A stretch of 64,000 bases of DNA from Siphonodentalium dalli. Taxonomy: Eukaryota; Mollusca; Scaphopoda; Gadilida; Siphonodentaliidae. Where the stretch lies: positions 198,514,816-198,578,815 of the forward strand of contig CP136066.1 of assembly GCA_032622095.1 (NCBI GenBank). Direction: 5' to 3'. This document shows, in pieces, positions 61,001 through 64,000 of this stretch; within the stretch, counting starts at the first letter, position 1; each line of letters starts with the position of its first letter. A model generated the notes under the pieces. The model saw nothing but the letters and a program-made list of their open reading frames with translations. It was not told the origin of the DNA and did not search any database. The position numbers were made by a program, and so were the translations under genes.

Positions 61001-64000
61001 CATGACGGGAGCTGTGCTGGTGCAGCATTAAAGATCCTGTGCCAGTGCTTTCTCTTATACATGCGAGTCTCCCCTAGAAAGCCTCACATAAAAAAGAGAA
61101 TACACTGGCTTAATTAACAGGTCAAGGTAAATATTTTTAGGCCAATGTATTCTCTTATATATGAGAGGCTCCCTAAGGGAGACTCGCATATATAAGAGAG
61201 TGCATTGGCAAACGTTTTTTTGCAAAATTTCAGGAAGCTCCAGTCATGGAAGGGTTAAAGAAATTATCTAAATTTATGAAAATACATTGGAGGAATCGTG
61301 TGGACCAATACTAAGATTAAATTTTATTACATATCTATCAATGTAATTCGCATGATCGCACGAGTTTCCAGTCGTGTGATAATTCTCAGAATCGCACTAG
61401 TGCAATCTTTCGACGGAAATATTTCATTCAGTGTTGTTAGACTGGATCTCGCCGTTACTATTTTTACTTTTTCAACTTTTCAACGCAAGGGCGACAACCC
61501 ACTTGTCGAAATCGCAATGCGCTGATTGGGTTAAATTTTTGGAAAATCTGGGAAGACCCAATTAACACCTTTGCGCGGGTCAAGATGGGTCAAGTTCACT
61601 CGCGGATAGACGGGCTCCCTGTCTGATTGTTGCATTAACCATAAAATGCCGTTAAAACTTAATTAAATTAACATTTTCTGTACCGGAGATGTACGAATGT
61701 GAGTCAACTTACTATGATACTGAGATATGTAATAAAAATAGAACCTCATGAGTGTCTGGATTTTGATGAATTATCGCACTCGATTTGTTGGCGGAACGCG
61801 ATACCTCCCTTGCGGGACTGCATCCCGCACTCGAGGTATCGCTCCGCCAACAAATCTCATGCGATAATTTCGTCAAAATCCAGACACTCATGCGGTTCTA
61901 TCTATATAAGGCATAACCCTTGTTTTTATTAAATTTTTTAGTTATGAACTGGAAAGTTTGAAGACAAATTTAGTATATAACGTGCATAGCATGTTATAGA
62001 ATTTGTCTTCAAACTTTTCGGTTAAAACAGCATAATCAAACCAAGAGATATTTCTCAAACACTTGTGCCGTACCTTAACGAGGGTGTCCTTATCTTTTGT
62101 TGTGTGATCTGAGTGAGCCTTCTCCTTCTCAATGAGCTTTGAGAATTCTGTTAAGAATGTTTCTTTAATGCCTTCTTCTAAATCCTGTGTGAAGAAAAAG
62201 AACTATAGAATATTCAACTCTTGCTGTTGAAATCAAAATCCCCCCAAAAAAATTAATATTGAATGGAAAACCTGAATAAAACATTTGAATACTCCATTGG
62301 AGGTCCTCATAGCGGTGAACATCCACACCAAATTTCATTGAGATCCGACAACCTGTGGCTGAGATATCTGCTCAGACAAAAACAAAAAAACATTTCCAGA
62401 TAAACACAGATGAATAACTCTATAACGGAAAATCTGAACAAATCAATTGAACACTCCATGGAAAGTACTCATAATAGCGAACATCCAAATTTTATTGAAA
62501 TCCGACAACCGGTGGTTAAGATACATGCCCAGATGGAAGGGCGGCTGGACAGACAGCCCGATGAACGATTGGACGCATGGAATCCATAATACCCACCATT
62601 TTCTTCAGTCAGGGGGTATAATTAATTAGATACATATCACAGTTATTAATGAGTTATAAAATCTTGCATATATAAGTTGAAAGTGTTTGAAGTTCGAATT
62701 TGGGAGTGTAATTAACGTGATTAGAATGTTTAGTCACATAAACGTCTTGTGTTCGTATGAGGGCGATAATGTGCACAGACCAAATTCGAGTCAGGAAGGT
62801 TTTTATCAAGTCTTTACATATGTACCCCTTTAACTCTTCCATGGCTAGAGCTTCCTATAATTTTGCAAAAACCCTGTGCCAATGCATTCTCTTATATATG
62901 CGGGAGACTTGCATATAGAAATATAGAAGAGAATGCACTGGCAGAGGATCTTTTATACTGCACCAGCGCAGCTCCCATCATGAACGGGTTAACAATGTAC
63001 TAAAAAAATATAATTCATCTAATATAGAAGAAAATTCCATATTGCTGAGTCCTCTTGCTCACACCATTCACATTTCACATTTGTCATTGACATTAATGGG
63101 GAGTCAATAGGTCAGTTTGTTAGTGGGCCGACCTCTGAGCTACACTGACAATATGGTTGAGGGTTCGAATCCGACATGGTATCGGTCGGAATTTGTGTCG
63201 CCATCTGTATTCCTAGTACCGTGAGCATCACGAATCAATCATCGATGCTACTAGTATGATCAGTGCTCTGAGAATGATTCCATTGCCAGAAGCAAAAGTG
63301 TCTCAGACAAATTTGAAAAAATATGTGCTGGGTGATTTTTCATGGCCAGGAATGACACTACGCTAGGCACACTGTCAGATCGTGAGCCAGGAGGCACACG
63401 TTAAATGATCCCTAGCCTACTGTGACAAAGAAGTCACGAGTTCGGCAAAAAATACTCTGATGATCTTATTCACAACCCAATCACCTCAGCTATGGGGAGA
63501 TCCTTAAAAGAAAGTCTATTCACCGAAAGTTGGGAAATGTATCAGTCAGAACATGGGTTATAATATTGACAAAGAACGGATCTACCATTATAATGAAACA
63601 GTTGTATGCACTTCCTCCGAAAATGTATCTGTGACCATACGATTACCAGTACTAGTGTATAGTTATATCTGTGACCATACGATTACCAGCACTAGTGTAC
63701 AGTTATATCTGTGACCATACGATTACCAGTACTAGTGTACAGTTATATCAGGTTTATGGAGGCACATAATCAGTTTAAGTGTTAGATAGATTTGCTCACA
63801 CAAATTTCACCATTTGGCTATGACATTTCCTATTGATTGCTCTCAAATTTGATGCTCCCCCTGCTCCTGATAATCTGCGTTGATTCATGATACTTACGCT
63901 TTCTTCGACAGCTTTCATGGTTTTCTCGAGACATTCAATCTCAGTCAGTGGCAGAGGATCAAAAACAGCATCCGATTCATCCAGCGACTTCTGATTCTGA
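39901..64000 (-). CDS. KIF16B: KIF16B-like kinesin-3 (C-terminal part, 14 exons, 5' end outside window)
   Basis: KIF16B-type kinesins (Drosophila relative Klp98A) carry early endosomes toward microtubule plus ends, binding PI3P through a C-terminal PX domain. Fourteen exons (A to N in transcription order) join with GT/AG signals and unbroken phase to give about 730 residues. Exons A-H encode long charged stalk coiled coils. Exons I-J encode a short serine-rich linker, and K-N the PX domain (VPSFRLLG, WSVFRRYSKFRELH, FPPKKLF, AERRKFLE, CDFNSFFKKGLF) up to TAG at 39901-39903. The RRYSKF and PPKK motifs are the phosphoinositide-binding signature of PX domains. Motor and FHA domains should lie beyond 64000. 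Assignment to KIF16B rests on the PX-tailed kinesin organisation and the PX sequence. No polyadenylation signal was assigned. Confidence 0.93.
40404..40602 (+). mobile_element. P2 MITE, both hairpins, damaged left end, in intron M-N
   Basis: Hairpin arms flank CTTACAAGGTCAAG spacers; the right end is GCTCCAGTCATGAAAGGGTT. It directly abuts the 29-bp array. Confidence 0.8.
40604..40720 (-). repeat. 29-bp tandem array ending at the donor of exon M
   Basis: Four units of TATAGAAATCGTACTGGCTC followed by CACCACTAA. The last one (…CAACCACTTAC) contains the GTAAG donor of exon M on the minus strand, so the array starts within the first bases of the intron. Confidence 0.92.
40721..40801 (-). CDS. 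KIF16B: KIF16B-like exon M (PX domain)
   Basis: 27 codons, phase 0: VNGLKFPPKKLFSKSPKVVA then ERRKFLE. Contains the proline-rich membrane-loop region of the PX fold. The donor is GAG|GTAAGT. Confidence 0.94.
41200..41273 (+). mobile_element. partial P4-type TTAA MITE (right end)
   Basis: CATTCCGATGTACACATTTT and GTATAGAAAGGGTTAA match the right end of 57165-57537. Confidence 0.65.
41307..41396 (-). CDS. KIF16B: KIF16B-like exon L (PX domain)
   Basis: 30 codons, phase 0: VTIGEEIWSVFRRYSKFREL then HNELRMQYGE. Includes the FRRYSKF phosphoinositide-binding motif. The acceptor is TTACTTGTAG. Confidence 0.95.
41383..41710 (-). repeat. ~97-bp tandem array duplicating the acceptor of exon L (about 3 copies)
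   Basis: The block CCCCGATAGTGACCTACAAG (plus strand), which is the first 13 coding bases of exon L plus its TTGTAG acceptor, occurs at the true exon and again near 41478 and 41578. Between these are sub-repeats of GTTCTACTGTTAGAACCATA. Confidence 0.92.
41711..41815. repeat. dispersed repeat with CCAAATTTCATTGAGATCCG
   Basis: The same core recurs at 62300-62370 and, diverged, near 53860 and 62480. Confidence 0.7.
42395..42700 (-). mobile_element. dispersed element R3, copy 2, in intron K-L
   Basis: Inverse-orientation relative of 35325-35620, bounded by GGGAGAAGTCACTT-like motifs. Confidence 0.6.
42775..42870 (-). CDS. KIF16B: KIF16B-like exon K (start of PX domain)
   Basis: 32 codons, phase 0: TFSDSSAMVEVNVPSFRLLG then HGMDTHYEYEVK. 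This is the first strand pair of the PX fold. Acceptor TTCTTCACAG, donor AAG|GTATGG. Confidence 0.94.
43930..43974 (-). CDS. KIF16B: KIF16B-like exon J (45-nt linker exon)
   Basis: 15 codons, phase 0: STDDVASSDVHARRP. Acceptor TTCTTTTCAG, donor CCT|GTAAGT. Low complexity, connects stalk and PX domain. Intron J-K (42871-43929) shows no element I can name apart from a G-run near 43380. Confidence 0.85.
44187..45940 (-). repeat. 59-bp array duplicating the donor of exon I, about 30 copies
   Basis: Each unit (plus strand CTTACCATTGAGGAAGTGTA, then TGGATTAGACTTGGAGTATT, then a linker) contains on the minus strand the last ~29 bases of exon I and its ATG|GTAAGTTTC donor. A variant with TGTAGATAGGACTTTACTAC in the linker recurs at 44287, 44700, 44878 and 44996. 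Units become degenerate between 45600 and the true exon at 45912. Confidence 0.95.
45912..45972 (-). CDS. KIF16B: KIF16B-like exon I (linker exon)
   Basis: 61 nt: one base completing the split codon from exon H, then 20 codons, KGESDKSSQHSKSNPFTSSM. Acceptor TGCTTGCAG, donor ATG|GTAAGT. The array 44187-45940 is made of copies of its 3' end. Confidence 0.85.
46195..46680 (+). repeat. dispersed repeat, three to four ~100-170 bp units
   Basis: Units share AAAGGGCCGTAACTCATG, GAACTTGG, CATATACCAAGTTTGG and TTATCGGTCGGAAACCAAAA. This type is common in aquatic-invertebrate genomes as I recall them. The rest of intron H-I (46681-47290) shows nothing named. Confidence 0.75.
47295..47703 (-). repeat. 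~97-bp array duplicating the donor of exon H (4 extra copies)
   Basis: The minus-strand core GAAGGCTCGATACGAACAAC followed by AGTATGTTATATCAC repeats with onsets near 47312, 47409, 47509 and 47605 and is continuous with the true exon end at 47704. Each copy includes the last ~25 coding bases of exon H and the GTATGT donor. Confidence 0.93.
47704..47883 (-). CDS. KIF16B: KIF16B-like exon H (coiled coil)
   Basis: 180 nt. Completes the split arginine codon from exon G, then 59 codons ending KARYVQ and two bases CA. Highly charged heptads (RRIEREKEKRDREVEIDKIK then KAHEREIRMLKARY). The donor was set to CAACA|GTATGT because only this choice joins exon I in phase. Confidence 0.9.
47872..47981 (-). 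repeat. 55-bp tandem duplication of the acceptor of exon H
   Basis: AATGAATTGACCCTTAATAA and the following AAAAAGAAACCCAAAACATAA occur twice, 55 bp apart. Each copy contains, on the minus strand, the TTATTAAG acceptor and the first 12 bases of exon H. Confidence 0.93.
48034..48295 (+). mobile_element. complete P2 TTAA MITE, in intron G-H
   Basis: Ends TTAACCCTTTCATGACTGGA and CTCCCATCATGAAAGGGTTAA, two inverse hairpins, TTAA at each edge. Confidence 0.92.
48738..49134 (+). mobile_element. P3 TTAA MITE with one hairpin, in intron G-H
   Basis: Left end TTAACCCTTTCAGGGGCCGA, with its own small GGCCGAT/ATCGGCC stem. One hairpin lies at 49014-49084. The right end AATCGGACCTGGCACTGAAA then GGGTTAA matches 36968-37180. 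Confidence 0.9.
49240..49400 (+). repeat. dispersed repeat R2, third copy
   Basis: Shares ACCAAGAAGGAGTACTCTAT and AATAAACCACTTTATTATGC blocks with 16390-16560. Confidence 0.7.
50426..50571 (-). CDS. KIF16B: KIF16B-like exon G (coiled coil)
   Basis: 146 nt, 48 codons plus AG of a split arginine codon: EVEVLQRELDNLRSETDERE followed by RRYNEEKDSE. Acceptor TGTTGACAG, donor AG|GTTCGT. Confidence 0.92.
50850..51016. repeat. long foldback repeat, ~75-bp arms, in intron F-G
   Basis: TATAAGGATTAACTGTCATG, then GGACTGTTTTTATGG and AGGTAAGTGGTCATAAATTG, are mirrored around AAACCCGAAGGGTTT (centre near 50932). Confidence 0.93.
51506..51700 (+). mobile_element. family C terminus with an embedded perfect palindrome
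   Basis: TTAAAGGCCCACTTAATTTT is followed by unrelated sequence. A 36-bp perfect palindrome (GCCAAAATAGTGGTCCTC and its inverse) lies at 51628-51663, flanked by GAATGGCTTGGAGTTGACTA. Confidence 0.7.
52066..52465 (+). repeat. direct duplication of a ~180-bp segment
   Basis: 52066-52250 and 52288-52470 share TTGTAAGATCATT, ATCTAATNATATACCGATAT-like and AGGCATGTAGGAATCCTACT blocks, at perhaps 85% identity. Confidence 0.8.
52635..52758 (-). CDS. KIF16B: KIF16B-like exon F
   Basis: 124 nt. Completes the split codon from exon E, then 41 codons LEKEFFKFIRPRGDSVETSD followed by SGIDINNSED. Acidic/serine linker between coiled coils. Acceptor ATCTTGCAG, donor AAG|GTCAGT. Confidence 0.93.
52797..53044 (-). 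mobile_element. P2 TTAA MITE with damaged left end, in intron E-F
   Basis: GAGCTGCGCTGGTGCAGCAT start, two inverse hairpins, and right end GCTCCAGTCATGGAAGGGTTAA. Confidence 0.85.
53193..53606 (+). mobile_element. H2 hAT-like MITE, two hairpins with spacer
   Basis: The ends GTGTGCCTGTCATTTGCAGA and CTGCAAATGACAGGTACA are inverse. Hairpins lie at 53219-53310 and 53498-53585, with a ~180-bp spacer. Confidence 0.8.
53930..54045 (+). mobile_element. P2 TTAA MITE, right half only
   Basis: One hairpin and right end CAGCTCCCGTCATGAAAGGG then TTAA. Confidence 0.8.
54062..54498 (+). mobile_element. H2 hAT-like MITE with ~190-bp spacer, in intron E-F
   Basis: Left ACTAAATAGTGTGTCTGACA, right CCACTATTTCAAGGCTTG. 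Hairpins lie at 54090-54178 and 54378-54470. The spacer matches the fragment at 37200-37320. The right end stops only 18 bp from the donor of exon E. Confidence 0.85.
54517..55037 (-). CDS. KIF16B: KIF16B-like exon E (long coiled coil)
   Basis: 521 nt, 173 codons plus AG. Heptad-rich: ELVRREKEVLDMTEKEMNDW, then KRKLSEQKESVTVNNKLF, LQLRTKSLENRHRSI and RSSDREIYSLHDDR. The donor was set at TGTAG|GTAGGT, because extending it would give an in-frame TAG and because exon F fits this phase. Acceptor TTTCTCAACAG. Confidence 0.94.
55200..55447 (+). mobile_element. P3 TTAA MITE with one hairpin, in intron D-E
   Basis: Left TTAACCCTTTGAGTGCCAGG with GGCCGAT/ATCGGCC stem; right ATCGGACCTGGCATTCAAAG then GGTTAA. 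Confidence 0.9.
55775..56086 (-). CDS. KIF16B: KIF16B-like exon D (coiled coil)
   Basis: 312 nt, 104 codons, phase 0: DTMMISNDLKDLQNLQEQIV at the start and HLRKLQENSFK at the end. Acceptor GTTTGCAG, donor AAG|GTTTGT (weak). A 20-bp intronic direct repeat (GGAATAAACTAAA twice) lies just downstream at 55720-55757. Confidence 0.92.
56124..56620 (+). mobile_element. P2 TTAA MITE with long AT-rich spacer, in intron C-D
   Basis: Ends TTAACCCTTTTATGACTAGA and TCTCATCATGAAAGGGTTAA. The first hairpin is complete and the second truncated. Between them the spacer has expanded to ~280 bp of short repeats of AAAGAATGTAAGAAA(T/A)AA. Confidence 0.88.
56857..56873. repeat. poly-G tract
   Basis: About 17-18 consecutive G on the plus strand (C on the transcribed pre-mRNA). 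Confidence 0.9.
57165..57537 (+). mobile_element. TTAA MITE, family P4, in intron C-D
   Basis: Ends TTAACCCTTTCTATACTAAA and its inverse ATTCAGTATAGAAAGGGTTAA. The interior has a ~110-bp direct duplication (TATGAATCATTCTGCTCTTG; CTACTTTTATAACCTAAACA). No ATGCATTC hairpin. Confidence 0.88.
57567..59046 (-). repeat. 38-bp array duplicating the donor of exon C, about 39 copies
   Basis: The plus-strand unit is CTTTTCCTTCCTGCCCTTTA followed by GAGACTCGGTTTTCTTAC. On the minus strand each unit is the final coding sequence of exon C with AAAAG|GTAAG at the junction. The copy nearest the exon (59009-59046) is coding. Two positions vary between units (TTCCTTCC/TTCATTCC and GAGACT/GTGACT), and one unit near 57842 lacks a base. 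Confidence 0.97.
59009..59170 (-). CDS. KIF16B: KIF16B-like exon C (coiled coil)
   Basis: 162 nt, 54 codons, phase 0: EIECLKSDFETRRRQYESDI ... CLEEELQKKTESLKGRKEK. Acceptor ATTATATAG, donor AAAAG|GTAAGA. Its last 36 bases are the first unit of the 38-bp array. Confidence 0.92.
59332..59485. repeat. foldback repeat, ~65-bp arms, in intron B-C
   Basis: ATAGTTAACTGTTCTGAGTA, TCTCGTGTGAGATGC and GGATTATTTT are mirrored around a GGCGCTAGCC centre. Confidence 0.88.
59591..60840. mobile_element. 1.25-kb TTAA element with inverted ends (family P5), in intron B-C
   Basis: The ends TTAACACGTTCACTGCCGA and TGGCAGTCAACGTGTTAA (inverse with one indel) sit at TTAA. Inside, 59755-59835 is mirrored at 59925-59990 (GGTGCCAGCTACGAGTTATC). 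Motifs of the form TACGAGTTA(A/T)CTCGTA recur at 59776, 59950, 60010, 60763 and 60805. Open frames (59671-59877, 60538-60768) have no transposase motifs. Confidence 0.75.
60991..61258 (-). mobile_element. complete P2 TTAA MITE, in intron B-C
   Basis: Ends TTAACCCTTTCATGACGGGA and GCTCCAGTCATGGAAGGGTTAA, with two inverse hairpins. Confidence 0.92.
61725..61915. repeat. long palindrome, ~85-bp arms, in intron B-C
   Basis: TAGAACCTCATGAGTGTCTG and TTTGTTGGCGGAACGCGATA are mirrored around CATCCCGCA (centre near 61820), with few mismatches. Confidence 0.93.
61941..62026. repeat. palindrome, ~36-bp arms
   Basis: GAAAGTTTGAAGACAAATTT is mirrored by AATTTGTCTTCAAACTTTTC. Confidence 0.9.
62074..62184 (-). 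CDS. KIF16B: KIF16B-like exon B (coiled coil)
   Basis: 111 nt, 37 codons, phase 0: DLEEGIKETFLTEFSKLIEK then EKAHSDHTTKDKDTLVK. Acceptor TTCTTCACACAG, donor AAG|GTACGG. Confidence 0.93.
62290..62560 (+). repeat. dispersed repeat, two ~140-bp units, in intron A-B
   Basis: Units share ACTCCATTGGAGGTCCTCAT-like, GAACATCCA, TTTCATTGAGATCCGACAAC and CCAGATAAACA blocks. Related to 41711-41815. Confidence 0.75.
62830..62992 (+). mobile_element. P2 TTAA MITE, internally reduced, in intron A-B
   Basis: Ends TTAACTCTTCCATGGCTAGA and GCTCCCATCATGAACGGGTTAA, with one partial hairpin. Confidence 0.85.
63100..63440 (+). mobile_element. tRNA-derived SINE-like sequence
   Basis: GGTTCGAATCC at 63162-63172 is an RNA polymerase III B box, preceded at suitable distance by a degenerate A-box region (63118-63132). 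It is followed by an unrelated body ending near GTTAAATGATCCCTAGC. No tRNA cloverleaf could be completed. Confidence 0.55.
63620..63750 (+). repeat. ~45-bp tandem repeat, three copies, in intron A-B
   Basis: The unit is TATCTGTGACCATACGATTA followed by CCAGTACTAGTGTACAGTTA. Confidence 0.95.
63898..64000 (-). CDS. KIF16B: KIF16B-like exon A (partial at window edge)
   Basis: At least 103 nt, 34 codons in phase: QNQKSLDESDAVFDPLPLTE then IECLEKTMKAVEES. Donor AGC|GTAAGT. The exon continues beyond 64000. It belongs to the stalk between the FHA region and the coiled coils. Confidence 0.88.

Noticed and set aside
63118-63190. A tRNA gene
   Set aside because: Only the B box is convincing. The acceptor and anticodon stems cannot be completed, so a tRNA-derived SINE is more likely.

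Overview
This is a eukaryotic, AT-rich, repeat-dense window with spliced genes and no prokaryotic organisation. The mix of piggyBac-like TTAA palindromic elements, hAT- and mariner-like miniature elements, a Penelope-like fragment, LINE remnants, a gypsy-type LTR element, tRNA-derived SINE sequence and many minisatellites suggests a marine invertebrate, plausibly a mollusc or other lophotrochozoan. That placement is an inference, because no species-diagnostic sequence is present.

The one securely identified cellular gene is the 3' part of a KIF16B-type kinesin-3 (PX-domain early-endosome kinesin). It lies on the minus strand from the right edge of the window (64000) to a TAG stop at 39901-39903. 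I resolved 14 exons by splice signals and unbroken reading phase. They encode about 730 residues: stalk coiled coils, then a C-terminal PX domain. The motor and FHA parts lie beyond the right edge. The introns are packed with palindromic mobile elements. Several splice junctions carry tandem arrays that copy the junction itself: donors of exons C, H, I and M, and acceptors of exons H and L. This is the most unusual observation in the window.

The left 39 kb is mostly mobile and repetitive DNA: a large inverted repeat with ~0.7-kb arms (1040-5310); a Penelope-like GIY-YIG fragment (6416-7221); a ~2.2-kb, ~100-copy 21-bp minisatellite enclosed by terminal inverted repeats (8592-10863); TTAA-flanked foldback elements; a possible low-complexity gene with local duplications and a 33-bp minisatellite (13790-15165); and a 39-bp GC-rich minisatellite (18757-19150).

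A three-level nest spans 20750-27738. A TTAA foldback element is interrupted by a second TTAA foldback element, which is interrupted by a 5.97-kb LTR retrotransposon with identical 749-bp LTRs and a 4-bp AATT target duplication. The retrotransposon keeps gag, a perfect A AAA AAC frameshift heptamer at the gag stop, protease and the integrase C-terminal tail, but lacks reverse transcriptase, RNase H and the integrase core. It therefore looks like a recently mobilised non-autonomous derivative. From 28 to 39 kb I see only foldback elements, dispersed repeats, a decayed LINE fragment and unannotatable AT-rich sequence.
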